Positions 26,998 through 35,510 of a stretch of DNA of 64,000 nucleotides are shown here, piece after piece. Position 1 is the first letter of the stretch, and the number at the start of each line of letters is the position of its first letter. Source of the stretch: Plantactinospora endophytica (GTDB taxonomy: Bacteria > Actinomycetota > Actinomycetes > Mycobacteriales > Micromonosporaceae). The position numbers and the translations under genes are program-made. The notes beneath the pieces were generated by a model that was not told the origin of the DNA, did not search any database, and worked only from the letters and a program-made list of their open reading frames with translations. The stretch lies in assembly GCF_016862915.1 (NCBI RefSeq), contig NZ_BONW01000028.1:372001-436000 (forward strand), read 5' to 3'.

Positions 26998-29900
26998 TCA
27001 CCAACGCCGGTGCAGCAGTCCGGGTGGTTGCTGGGCCGGCAACACCACCAGGAACGGTGTGTGCGCCGGACGGAACCCGGTGCCGGTGGCCACCGCCTGC
27101 CGGCCGCCCAGCCGGTCCTTCGGCAGCACCGGCAACTGGGCGGTGAAGCTGCCGTCGGCCGCCGGTCGTACCGGCGGGGCGGCGGCGGTGATCCCGAGGT
27201 CCCAGGAGAGTTGCACCGGCCGACCGGGCGGGAAGTCCACGCCCCGGATCGAGGCGACGAACCCGGGTGGCCCGATCGGCGGTACCGCCACGATCCGTGG
27301 CGCGAGCACCCGCAGCGGCCCGCGCGCGGTGTCGTTGTCCGGGTCGGCGTTGCCGCCGGTGGTGCTGACGGTGCCCCGGACGGTGCTGCGCAGTGCCGCG
27401 CCGGGGGAGAGCGTGCCGGCCACGGTGGCGGCGGCGCCCGGGGCGAGGTCCGGCACGGGGCAGCCGTCGGCCGGACAGTTGGCCAGGGGCCCGCCGACCG
27501 GTACGCCGGCGGGCAGGCCGGGCCGGACCCGTAGACCGGTCGCGGTCGTCCCACCGGCGTTGCGCACCGTGTACCTGACGGTGACGGTGCCGCCGACGTA
27601 CCCCGGCTGCGGGTCGAGGGAGAGGGTCAGCGCCGGGTCGGCCGGACTGCCCGGCGGCGCGGGGACCACCCGTACCGTGGTCGCCACCCGGTTGTCCGAC
27701 GGGTCCGTGTCGATCGGGTCGGCCTCGACCGTCCAGGTCAGTGCGAAGTCGCCCGGGGCGGTGCCCACCAGGTCGACCCCGATCTCGACGGTGCGTCCCA
27801 CACCGATGCGGCCCAACGCGCAGTTCAGGGTGGCGGGTACGCACTCGCCGACCGGGGTGTCGAGGCCGGTCACGGTCAGCCCCGGTGGCACGTCGAGGCT
27901 GCCCCGGACGTCGTCGGCGGCGGTCGGCCCCTGGTCGGTGACGGCGAGCCGCAGCCTGGTCCGGCCGCCCACCGTGGTGGCGGGTGCGGGCGCCGACACG
28001 GCGGTGGCGACGTCGAAGCGGCGTTGCCAACTCGGTTCCTTCTGCCGTCCCGGCAGGTGCCCGGTCAGCGGCCGGACTCTGCCGTCGCCGAGGTCGTAGC
28101 TCCACAGCGCCTCGGGCGAGTTGTTGTCCTCGGCTCGTCGCGCCGAGAAGGCGAGCTGTTCGCCGTCCGGCGACCAGGCGACGTCCCGTGGCTGGTGCGG
28201 AGCGTCTTCGCGGTCCGGCACCGCAACGGCGCAGGACCCGCCGCCGGGCAGCAGCAGCCGGCACCGGTTGTCGGCCAGGTCGACCAGGACCAGGCCGTCG
28301 GCCTCCCGGTTGAAGACCAGCCGGGTACCGTCCGGGGAGAAGCCGGCGCTGTCGTCGACGACCGGGCAGCCGGTGCCGCAGATCTCCGCGGTCAGGTCCG
28401 TCTGGTCGAGTCCGTCCGTGGCGTTGGCGGTCCAGATGTGCGTCGACACGTCGCCCCGGTAGGTGCCCCGGGTGAAGGCGAGCCGGCTGCCGTCGGGCGA
28501 CCAGGCCGGCTGGGTGTCGTCGAGTCCGGCCAGGGCGTCCGGGACCGGCAGTTCCAGCAGCAGCCGCCCGGTGTCGGCGTCGACCACCTCGATCCGGGAC
28601 GGCGTGCGCGGCGCCTCGGCCCCGTCCCCGGGCGAGTTGCGGACCAGGGCGAGCCGGGTGCCGTCCGGCGACCAGGCCGGGTCCGTCTCCCGGTCACCGC
28701 GCCCCCGCCCGACGATCGGCAGCAGCCGTGGCCGGCCGCCGTCGGCGTCCACGAGCCAGATCCGTTCGGTCCGGACGCCGTCGACCGTCTCGAACCGGCT
28801 GACCGCGATCCTCTCCCCGTCGGGCGAGTACGCCTGCCGCTCGAACCACGGATCGCCGTCGACCGGCTCCCAGAGCAGTCGGGAGTCGGTGGCCGCCCCG
28901 GGATCCTCGCGCAGCACCGGTACCCGCAGGTCGCGCGGATCCACCCCGTCCGGACGGATGTCCTGGAGGGTGGCGGTGGTCCGGTCCGGGGCGCTGGTCC
29001 GGGCGACCAGCAGCGATTCGGTGTCGGCACCCGGGGCGGCGTACCAGGTGGGATGGCTGACGTCCCGGTCCTCGGCGAGCCGTGGCACCACGACGCACTC
29101 GCACGGATCGTCCCGGACCAGCACCGAGTAGAGCCGGTCGACGGTCCCGGTCGTCTCGCCGTCCGGCAGGGTACGGCTCACGAACGCCACGGTCGCCCCG
29201 TCGGCCGTCCACGCCGGCTGCCGGGCCTGCCAGCCGGGCAGCAGCATCCGGACCCGGCCGGTACCGTCCGGCGCGACCAGCCACACCTCGGGATCCGAGC
29301 TGGCCGGCCCGACCGTGTAGGCGAGGCGTGCGTGTGTCGGGTTCGGGTCCCAGGCCGGCTCGGCGGCCCCGGTCGGTTCGGCGGTGACCCGGGTGACCGA
29401 CCCGCCGCCGACGGGCACCCGGTAGATCTGGGGGAGGGTGTCGGTGCCGCGTCGCCCCGCGAAGGCCAGCGTGCCACCGTCCGGCGACCAGGTCGGCCAG
29501 GTGTTGTCGCCGGTCCCGTCGGTCACCCGTCGGGTGTTGCCGCCGTCGACGTCGACGACGTAGATGTCCTGCCCGCCGTCGGCCCGGCCGGCGGCCGAGC
29601 TGTACGCGATCCGGGTGCCGTCCGGGGAGAGCACCGGCCGGCAGTCGTCGGCCGAGTTCCGGGTGACCCGACGCACCGGGCCGGCGCCCCGGCGCAGGTA
29701 CACCTCGGTGGTGCGTTCGTCGCGTCGACTCACCCAGGTCGTCGCCGACCCGCGGGCCGAGATCTCGTCGTCGAAGTGGTCGGGTCCGGACTCGAAGAAC
29801 GGGGCCGCGGTGGCCGCCGATCCCTCGCCCCGGACGATCCCGAGGCTGCGGTGCCCGGTGCCGGCGTACGCGATCCGCTGGCCCACCTCGGGGTTCGGCG

Positions 29901-30030
29901 CCGGGCCGGGCGCTGCCGTCGGGACTGGTGCGGGCGCGGCCCGGCCCTGGCCGACGAACCCGGCGGTGGGCGGCAGCGCGCCGACGAACAGTAGGGCCAG
30001 TACGGCGGGGATTCCGATTGAACGTCGCAA
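26998..30030 (-). CDS. Secreted beta-propeller protein with CARDB/DUF11-like domains
   Basis: 1010 aa. A signal peptide (MRRSIGIPAVLALLFVGALP) is followed by a Pro/Ala linker and many TolB/PD40-type propeller repeats (LSPDGTRIAYSSAAG, WSPDGGTLAFAG, WSPDGTRLALVR, WSPDGEQLAFSA) to about residue 690. Two immunoglobulin-like CARDB/DUF11 domains follow (DQGPTAADDVRGSLDVPPG, YTVRNAGGTTATGLRV), then an IPT-like tail. It is probably exported and binds a cell-surface or external partner. Its place as first gene of the cargo/ATPase module suggests a role with the injection system, for example at the membrane or envelope, but no catalytic motif is seen. Confidence 0.78.
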   Translation of the reverse strand: MRRSIGIPAVLALLFVGALPPTAGFVGQGRAAPAPVPTAAPGPAPNPEVGQRIAYAGTGHRSLGIVRGEGSAATAAPFFESGPDHFDDEISARGSATTWVSRRDERTTEVYLRRGAGPVRRVTRNSADDCRPVLSPDGTRIAYSSAAGRADGGQDIYVVDVDGGNTRRVTDGTGDNTWPTWSPDGGTLAFAGRRGTDTLPQIYRVPVGGGSVTRVTAEPTGAAEPAWDPNPTHARLAYTVGPASSDPEVWLVAPDGTGRVRMLLPGWQARQPAWTADGATVAFVSRTLPDGETTGTVDRLYSVLVRDDPCECVVVPRLAEDRDVSHPTWYAAPGADTESLLVARTSAPDRTTATLQDIRPDGVDPRDLRVPVLREDPGAATDSRLLWEPVDGDPWFERQAYSPDGERIAVSRFETVDGVRTERIWLVDADGGRPRLLPIVGRGRGDRETDPAWSPDGTRLALVRNSPGDGAEAPRTPSRIEVVDADTGRLLLELPVPDALAGLDDTQPAWSPDGSRLAFTRGTYRGDVSTHIWTANATDGLDQTDLTAEICGTGCPVVDDSAGFSPDGTRLVFNREADGLVLVDLADNRCRLLLPGGGSCAVAVPDREDAPHQPRDVAWSPDGEQLAFSARRAEDNNSPEALWSYDLGDGRVRPLTGHLPGRQKEPSWQRRFDVATAVSAPAPATTVGGRTRLRLAVTDQGPTAADDVRGSLDVPPGLTVTGLDTPVGECVPATLNCALGRIGVGRTVEIGVDLVGTAPGDFALTWTVEADPIDTDPSDNRVATTVRVVPAPPGSPADPALTLSLDPQPGYVGGTVTVRYTVRNAGGTTATGLRVRPGLPAGVPVGGPLANCPADGCPVPDLAPGAAATVAGTLSPGAALRSTVRGTVSTTGGNADPDNDTARGPLRVLAPRIVAVPPIGPPGFVASIRGVDFPPGRPVQLSWDLGITAAAPPVRPAADGSFTAQLPVLPKDRLGGRQAVATGTGFRPAHTPFLVVLPAQQPPGLLHRRW

Positions 30031-30120
30031 GTGGACCTCAACGGGCGTGCGGTGGATGGAGGTGACCGGCGGCCAGCCACCATCGTCCGGCGGTCTCCGG
30101 TCGGCCGGTGCGGACCGGAA

Positions 30121-30179
30121 GGCACCGTCGGGGGCAACGGTGCCGGCCCGTTCAGGCAGCCTGCCCGCGACGGGGCAGG
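30121..30179. terminator. Two tandem hairpins between the LuxR gene and the propeller gene
   Basis: GGCACCGT (30121-30128) pairs with ACGGTGCC (30137-30144). CCTGCCC (30160-30166) pairs with GGGCAGG (30173-30179). They lie downstream of the regulator stop (30220) and upstream of the propeller start (30030), so these two genes are probably separate transcripts. Confidence 0.5.
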
Positions 30180-30219
30180 TTCAACGTCGACGTGAAGGCC
30201 GACGGCGAGGCCCCGGTGG

Positions 30220-30843
30220 TCAGATCAACCCGTTGCGCAGGGCGTACGCGACGGCGTGCGCCCGGTTGCGCAGTTGCAGCCGGCTCGTGATGCCGTGCAG
30301 TACGTTCTTCACGGTCCGCTCGGAATAGGAGAGTTTGCTGGCGATCTCCCGGGTGTCGAACCCGTCCGCGACCAGCCGCAGCACGTCCACCTCCCGCGTG
30401 CTCAACCCGAGCAGGGTGAGACCGCGCGGTTCGAGTATCTGCCGCTGGAGTCGGCCCACCTGGGCCATCAGCCGACCGAGCAGGTCGGCGGGTAGCGCGC
30501 CCTCGCCACGGGCGACGGCCAGGACGATGTGGCTGAGCCGTTCCGCGCTCGCCTCGGCGCGCCGGACCACTCCCACCACGCCGTGTTCCACCGCGAGAGA
30601 CAGCCCGGCATCGTCGATCCTGGCCGGTACCAGCACCAGTTTGGCCCGGCCGGCCCGGTGCAGTCGGCGTAGCAGCCGGGCCGCCGACTCGTCGAGGGCG
30701 TCGACGACCACCAGCGCGACACTCTCGGATGTCTCCTGGCCCGGCTCGACCACCCACAGGTCCGGCCGGGAACGGAGCTGACTCTCCACGCCCAACCGCG
30801 AGATCGGGTCCTCGGCGTGGACGCTTACCGTGACACGGTGCAC
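30220..30843 (-). CDS. LuxR/NarL-type response-regulator-like transcription factor
   Basis: 207 aa. The N-terminal ~120 residues have a receiver-like pattern (VALVVVDAL, with a candidate Asp) but are weak: the usual C-terminal Lys is not obvious, so phosphorylation is doubtful. The C-terminal LuxR helix-turn-helix is clear (LSTREVDVLRLVADGFDTRE, SYSERTVKNVLHGITSRLQL). No kinase gene is adjacent. It faces the eCIS-linked COG1470-like gene across a shared intergenic region with repeats and probably controls this locus. Confidence 0.85.
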   Translation of the reverse strand: MHRVTVSVHAEDPISRLGVESQLRSRPDLWVVEPGQETSESVALVVVDALDESAARLLRRLHRAGRAKLVLVPARIDDAGLSLAVEHGVVGVVRRAEASAERLSHIVLAVARGEGALPADLLGRLMAQVGRLQRQILEPRGLTLLGLSTREVDVLRLVADGFDTREIASKLSYSERTVKNVLHGITSRLQLRNRAHAVAYALRNGLI

Positions 30844-30913
30844 AACAACCTCCCAGCACGGGTCGACGCCTCTGTCCGGGGCGTCCGGTCCGAACGGTGC
30901 CGCCGCGCCGCTG

Positions 30914-30961
30914 CGTACGGCGATACGGCGATACGGCGATACGGCGATACGGCGATACGGC
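30914..30961. repeat. 8-bp tandem repeat (GATACGGC) in a divergent promoter region
   Basis: Five perfect copies of GATACGGC at 30922-30961, preceded by one degenerate copy (CGTACGGC, 30914-30921). They lie between the divergent LuxR gene (start 30843) and the gene at 31082. Copy-number slippage would shift promoter or operator spacing by 8 bases. Confidence 0.92.
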
Positions 30962-30989
30962 AGAGGGTGCCGGACCGGACTTCGCGGGC

Positions 30990-31008
30990 ACCTAACGCGG
31001 ACCTAACG
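30990..31008. promoter_or_regulatory. 11-bp-spaced direct repeat ACCTAACG
   Basis: ACCTAACG occurs at 30990-30997 and 31001-31008, one helical turn apart, 74-92 bases before the start at 31082. It is a candidate operator, perhaps of the neighbouring LuxR protein. No footprint evidence exists. Confidence 0.35.
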
Positions 31009-31081
31009 GGCAGCGGTTCTGCCCGCGCCGGTACCCCGGCGGCCGGTCCCGGCCGGTCCCGCCCCGCCTACGGTCGGGGAC

Positions 31082-32374
31082 ATGAGCATCTCGTTGGGCC
31101 TGGTGGAGACTCCGGCGGTGGTCGTGCCGGGCGAAAGCGTCGACATCCCGGTGACGGTCCGGAACTCGGGTGACGTCGTCGAGGGGTACGACCTCGACGT
31201 GGTCGGCATGCCGAGCACCTGGGCGACGTTCGACCCACCGAGGGTCTCCCTCTATCCCGGCGCGAGCCAGACCGTCACGCTCACCGTCCGGCCGCCCCGG
31301 TCCTCCGAGGTCCGCGCGGGTGAGCTGCCGTACGGCGTCCGGGTGGTGCCGTCCGAGGCGCCGCAGACCGCCACGGTCGAGGAAGCCGTGCTGACCATCG
31401 CGCCGTTCTCCGAGGTGACCGGGGAACTACGGCCGCAGGTGCGCCGGGCGCGGCTCGGCGCCCGCTACCGCCTCGTCGGACTCAACGGCGGCAACGTCGA
31501 GGAGACGCTGAGCGTCACCGCCGTCGACGGTGCCGAACAGCTACGCTTCGCGCCCCGGCCGAGGACGACGACCCTGGCGGCGGGCGAACGGTACGCGGCC
31601 GTGCTCGGCGTACGGGCCCGGCGGCTGCTCTGGCGGGGCACGCCGAGACATCTGCCGTTCCGGGCCGTGCTGGGCGATGCGACGGGCCGGGCCGTCACCC
31701 TGGACGGCACCCTGGTGCAGCAGCCTGTCCTCTCCGCCTGGCTGCTCAAACTGCTGGCGTTGCTGCTGGCGTTGCTGCTGCTTCTGCTCGCACTCTGGTT
31801 CGGGCTGCTGCGTCCGGCGGTGACGTCGGCGGCCCGGGAGGCCGTCGACGAGGGCGTGGCGCAGGTCGCGACCGAGGCTGAGGAGGCGGCGAGCGAGGCT
31901 GCCGGCGCGGCGGCGCGAGACGCCATCGAACAGGAACGCGCCGTGGCTCCCGCCGCACCGACGCCGCCGCCGGCGACCGGTGGTGGTGGCGACGGCGCCA
32001 GCCGGGGCGGGCAGTTCGCCACCGCGCTGGTACTGCGGACCAACCCCGGGGGTTCGGCGTCGCGCAGCTACACCGTGCCTCGCGGCCGGGTGCTCCTGAT
32101 CACCGATTTCCTGGTCGACAACCCGCAGGGAGACACCGGGACGCTGACCGTCACCGCCGACGACGTCCGGGTGGTCACCTACGGGCTGGAGAACTTCCGT
32201 AACCAGGACTACCACTCGGTCACCCCGATCAGGGTGCCGGCCGGAGCCCGGGTGACCCTCACCGTCGTCTGCCGGCGACCGGGCACCCCAGTCGGCGCTC
32301 CCGCGCCGAGCACCTGCCAGGAGGGACTCTACCTCAACGGCACCCTCGCACGGTCCGCCGGGACGGGCTCCTGA
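31082..32374 (+). CDS. COG1470-like membrane protein next to the eCIS ('hydrolytic protein' type)
   Basis: 430 aa. An N-terminal pair of immunoglobulin-like domains (VVVPGESVDIPVTVRNSGDV, VSLYPGASQTVTLTVRPP; FRAVLGDATGRAVTLDG) is followed by one strong membrane helix (~218-246, Leu-rich), an Ala/Glu helical stretch, a Pro/Gly linker and a C-terminal beta domain (SRSYTVPRGRVLLITDFLVD). Orientation is probably N-in, with the C-terminal domain outside. Similar proteins, sometimes annotated 'hydrolytic protein', accompany Streptomyces CIS loci as I recall; no hydrolase motif is visible, so that name should not be trusted. It has its own promoter, divergent from the LuxR gene. Confidence 0.72.
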   Translation: MSISLGLVETPAVVVPGESVDIPVTVRNSGDVVEGYDLDVVGMPSTWATFDPPRVSLYPGASQTVTLTVRPPRSSEVRAGELPYGVRVVPSEAPQTATVEEAVLTIAPFSEVTGELRPQVRRARLGARYRLVGLNGGNVEETLSVTAVDGAEQLRFAPRPRTTTLAAGERYAAVLGVRARRLLWRGTPRHLPFRAVLGDATGRAVTLDGTLVQQPVLSAWLLKLLALLLALLLLLLALWFGLLRPAVTSAAREAVDEGVAQVATEAEEAASEAAGAAARDAIEQERAVAPAAPTPPPATGGGGDGASRGGQFATALVLRTNPGGSASRSYTVPRGRVLLITDFLVDNPQGDTGTLTVTADDVRVVTYGLENFRNQDYHSVTPIRVPAGARVTLTVVCRRPGTPVGAPAPSTCQEGLYLNGTLARSAGTGS

Positions 32375-32680
32375 CGAGGCGTACCGGCCGCTGCGCTGGT
32401 CGGGAGGCCTGGCACCAGGGCGCGGCATCCATGCGCCTACCGGACATGTGGTCGAGCAGGTGCTCGACGAGTTGCGCGGCCGGGTCGGTGGCGACGTCCG
32501 GCGCGATTGTCGGGCGAATGCTCCTCGTCCGAGCGGGTGAGGGCTTCCGCACCGACGCTTCCGAGCAGGCGAGAGCTTCCGCACCGCCGCTCAGGAAATC
32601 GGCAGCGACGCGGTGTCCCGCGACGAGCCCTGGGTATACCGCCGCGTCGCGGAGACAGAGTGGGGTGGGAGGAGCCTGTC
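32375..32680. other. Intergenic stretch before the amidase
   Basis: No supported gene or clear hairpin. A short direct repeat GCTTCCGCACCG occurs twice near 32544 and 32573. The only clear signal is the ribosome site GGGAGGAG just before 32681. Confidence 0.3.
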
Positions 32681-34087
32681 ATGAGCACTGATCTCCACCA
32701 CTGCGACGCGACCGAACTCGCCGACCTGATCCGTACGAAGAGAGTCTCCTCGGTGGAGGTGGTTCAGGCGCACCTGGACCGCATCGCGGCCGTCGATTCG
32801 AGGATCAACGCGGTCGTCACGCTCGCCGACGGCGCGCTCGACGCCGCGCGGGCGGCGGACGAGGCGGTCGCGGCGGGCGCGGAGGTGGGCCTCCTGCACG
32901 GCGTGCCGTTCACGGTCAAGGACTCGTTCGACACCGCCGGGGTGCTCACCCAGCGCGGTTCACCGATCTTCGCGGGGCGTATCCCGGACACGGACGCCAC
33001 CAGCGTGGCACGCATGAAGCACGCCGGGGCGATCCTGCTGGCGAAGACAAACCTTCCCGAATTCGCGTACTGGATCGAGTCGGACAACCTTCTGACCGGC
33101 CGGACGAACAACCCCTGGGACCTCGACCGCAGTTCCGGCGGTTCGAGCGGCGGGGAGTCCGCGGCGATCGCGGCTGGGATGTCGCCGCTCGGAATCGCGA
33201 GCGACCTGTCCATCTCGGTACGCGGACCGGCGGCCGACACCGGTATCGCGGCTCTCAAGCCGACGCGCGGACGCATCCCGATGACGGGTGTCTGGCCGCG
33301 CGAGCCGCGTCGTGACTGGCACGTCGGTCCCATGGCCCGGACCGTCCGCGACCTCGCACTGGCGTACTCGTTGCTGGCCGGTCCTGACGGCGCCGACGGC
33401 CTCGCCACCGTCCCGCGCGACTTCGACGCCGGCCTGGGCAGCTCGCCGGACCGGCCCGTCCGTGTCGGCTGGCTCGTCGACTCGGGACTCGGTCCGATCG
33501 ACGCGGAGGTTGCCGCGACGGTGCAGGCGGCCGCCAACGCGCTCCAGGGAGCGGGGCTGCGGGTCGACGCCGTGAGCATCCCGGCTCTCGAACGCGACAA
33601 CCCACTCGAACTCTTCACCCGGCAACACGTGATGGAGATGAAACCCGCGATGCAGAAGGTCACCGCGGGGCACGAGGACCAGATGTTCACGTACTCGAAG
33701 ACCATGGTCGGCACACCCGACACGTCCGTGCAGGACTACGTCCAGGCCGAGCAGGGCATCGAACGGCTCCGGGACGGCTTCGTCGAGTACTTCCAGCAGT
33801 ACGACGCGCTGCTGCTCCCGGTGACGACGATCCCCGCGCACGCGCACGGGCTGAAGCAGATCACCCTCGACGGCCAGACGATGGACGCCTTCCACGTCAT
33901 GTCGACAACCGTCCCGTTCAACCTGACCGGACTACCGGCCCTGTCCCTGCGGTTCGGCACGACCAGCGACGGCATGCCGATCGGTGTCCAGCTCGCGGCC
34001 AACTGGCACGCGGAGTCGACGATCCTCTACCTTGCCTCGCTGCTGGAATCGCTGAGCCCGGTCCGCAACCAGCACCCCGCCCTCTGA
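32681..34087 (+). CDS. Amidase-signature family hydrolase
   Basis: 468 aa, ATG 32681 with GGAGGAG 7 bases upstream. Amidase-signature residues are present: Lys80 (FTVKDSFD), the Ser/Gly stretch [10 protein letters not shown] (151-160) with cis-Ser156, and nucleophile Ser179 in SISVRGPA, where the usual GGSIRxPA is varied to SIS. It hydrolyses amides of unknown identity in the cytoplasm (6-aminohexanoate, aryl-acylamide or Asn/Gln-amidotransferase A-like folds are all possible). No gatB/gatC neighbours, so it is not a tRNA amidotransferase. Confidence 0.9.
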   Translation: MSTDLHHCDATELADLIRTKRVSSVEVVQAHLDRIAAVDSRINAVVTLADGALDAARAADEAVAAGAEVGLLHGVPFTVKDSFDTAGVLTQRGSPIFAGRIPDTDATSVARMKHAGAILLAKTNLPEFAYWIESDNLLTGRTNNPWDLDRSSGGSSGGESAAIAAGMSPLGIASDLSISVRGPAADTGIAALKPTRGRIPMTGVWPREPRRDWHVGPMARTVRDLALAYSLLAGPDGADGLATVPRDFDAGLGSSPDRPVRVGWLVDSGLGPIDAEVAATVQAAANALQGAGLRVDAVSIPALERDNPLELFTRQHVMEMKPAMQKVTAGHEDQMFTYSKTMVGTPDTSVQDYVQAEQGIERLRDGFVEYFQQYDALLLPVTTIPAHAHGLKQITLDGQTMDAFHVMSTTVPFNLTGLPALSLRFGTTSDGMPIGVQLAANWHAESTILYLASLLESLSPVRNQHPAL

Positions 34088-34166
34088 CGTCCCGGCGGGC
34101 GCCTCCGCGTCGATGGCCGCCCCTCTTCCTGCTGTGACGTAGCGTCTTGCCGTGCGGGAACCTCGA

Positions 34167-34997
34167 TCAACCGGGTGACCCGCCGGTCGTGGCGGCGGTG
34201 TCGGCGTAAAGCTGAGCGGTGGTGATGCGGCCGGCCGCGACCCCGAAGAGCCAGAGGTTCTGGAAGACGACCGTCCTGCCGGTCGCCTTCAGTACGGCCG
34301 TATTGGTGAGTCGGGCGATGACGTGGTCGTCGGCGGCGAGGACGTCGTCGACGGCGGTGTCGAACGACTTCCAGACGGCGCCACCGCCCGGGATCTTCGC
34401 GAAGAAGTCGTCGAAGGCTGCGGGGCCGGTGAACTCGCCGCCGTAGGGCAGCGTCGTGGGCAGGGTGAGGACGACGTCGTCGCGCAGCATCGGGAGGATG
34501 GGGCCACGATCGCGGTTCCGGAAGAGCTGTGTGACGGCGTACACCATTTCGGCGCGGGTGTACGTGTCACGCGTGCCCGGAGCCTTTGCTGTCGCTTCGA
34601 GCGATTCGGCGGCCGCGACGTCGGTGCCGATCACGCCGCCAGCGAAGGAGAAGTTTTCCGGGGGAACCACGGTCATGATGACGAACACGTCGGCGGGACG
34701 GACGCCCGCACGCTCTTCGAGCAGACGGACCAGCGTCTGGTAGAACCCGCGCTTGGCCCGCTCACCACGGTCCAGATCGTCGTCGATCGTGAACACGATC
34801 CAGTCATCGGAGCGTGGGCCGCCGCGGAAACCGCGGTTGAAGACCATCTCGCCCGGGTCGTGCTGGTGGATGAGCTGGAAGTTGTCATCGGGTTTCATGT
34901 TCAGCTCGGCGACCAGCGCGTCGTGCACGGACTGCGAGACGGCGGCGAGATACTGATCCGACTTGCCGCGGGCCAGCGAGATGTTGACGAAGGGCAT
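34167..34997 (-). CDS. Tautomerase-like / SnoaL-like fusion protein
   Basis: 276 aa from ATG 34997, giving N-terminal Pro2 (MPFVNISLARGKSDQYLAAV), the catalytic proline of 4-oxalocrotonate-tautomerase-like enzymes. Residues ~1-125 contain two tautomerase-like beta-alpha-beta halves. Residues ~145-265 form an NTF2/SnoaL-like domain (YAVTQLFRNRDRGPILPMLR, VVFQNLWLFGVAAGRITTAQ). The two domains are normally separate proteins. Substrate unknown. Confidence 0.8.
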   Translation of the reverse strand: MPFVNISLARGKSDQYLAAVSQSVHDALVAELNMKPDDNFQLIHQHDPGEMVFNRGFRGGPRSDDWIVFTIDDDLDRGERAKRGFYQTLVRLLEERAGVRPADVFVIMTVVPPENFSFAGGVIGTDVAAAESLEATAKAPGTRDTYTRAEMVYAVTQLFRNRDRGPILPMLRDDVVLTLPTTLPYGGEFTGPAAFDDFFAKIPGGGAVWKSFDTAVDDVLAADDHVIARLTNTAVLKATGRTVVFQNLWLFGVAAGRITTAQLYADTAATTGGSPG

Positions 34998-35086
34998 CCG
35001 CGCTCCTCTCCGTGCCGGCGGTCTGGGCGGCGTCCCTTCAATCATGTCGAGCCGAGGCGCATTCCAGGTGGCAGTCCGGAAAGTAG

Positions 35087-35341
35087 ATGAGTTGTCGAGT
35101 ACTGGCTGGTATCCAGACAGATCGGCTCCTCACCCACCGGCTGGCCAACGTCCGCCACGCCGATCGCATCTACGTCCTACACCACGGCCGCCTCGTCGAG
35201 GCCGGTACCCACGACCACCTCATGACCGCGCGCGGCCGGTACGCCGAACTGTTCACTCTCCAAGCCGCCGGCTACGACACCACCGCGCCCGTCACGCCGT
35301 TGCCCCGACAGAGCACAACCGCCGGAGAGAGCACCCGATGA
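35087..35341 (+). pseudogene. C-terminal remnant of an ABC exporter ATP-binding protein
   Basis: The frame gives the last ~70 residues of an ABC-exporter ATPase: THRLANVRHADRIYVLHHGR (H-loop His, post-D-loop), LVEAGTHDHLMTARGRYAEL. Walker A, the ABC signature and Walker B are absent and no upstream sequence continues them, so it is a 5'-truncated remnant. Its stop overlaps the start of the next fragment as ATGA, preserving the junction of a former operon. Confidence 0.75.
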
Positions 35342-35472
35342 CGACGTCGAATCCCACCACACCCGTTCCGCCCACTCTGGTGATCATCCGGGGAAACTCC
35401 GGCAGCGGAAAGTCCACGGCCGCCCGCGAGGCCCGGCGCCGCTTCGGACGCGGGGCTGCGGCGATTCGTTGA
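35338..35472 (+). pseudogene. N-terminal remnant of a P-loop kinase-like protein
   Basis: The 44-codon frame holds VIIRGNSGSGKSTAAREARR, an intact P-loop typical of small actinobacterial kinase/AAA proteins, then stops at TGA after FGRGAAAIR. Family members run well past 150 aa, so the rest has been deleted or frameshifted. Together with the ABC remnant it marks a deletion scar. Confidence 0.7.
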
Positions 35473-35510
35473 GCGCGTCCTGCCGGAGTTGCATCGTCGC
35501 GAACCTGGGA

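Noticed and set aside
24093-27554. A single 1153-codon minus-strand protein including the ATPase
   Set aside because: The upstream third overlaps the DUF4255 and propeller genes in another frame; the GTG at 26288 with GTGA coupling is the natural start.
30914-30961. 8-bp repeats considered as a CRISPR or replication iteron array
   Set aside because: Units are contiguous, too short for CRISPR, and no replication initiator gene is present; a slippage-type tandem repeat fits better.
31082-32374. Calling the COG1470-like protein a hydrolase
   Set aside because: No catalytic motif is visible; only immunoglobulin-like domains and a membrane helix.
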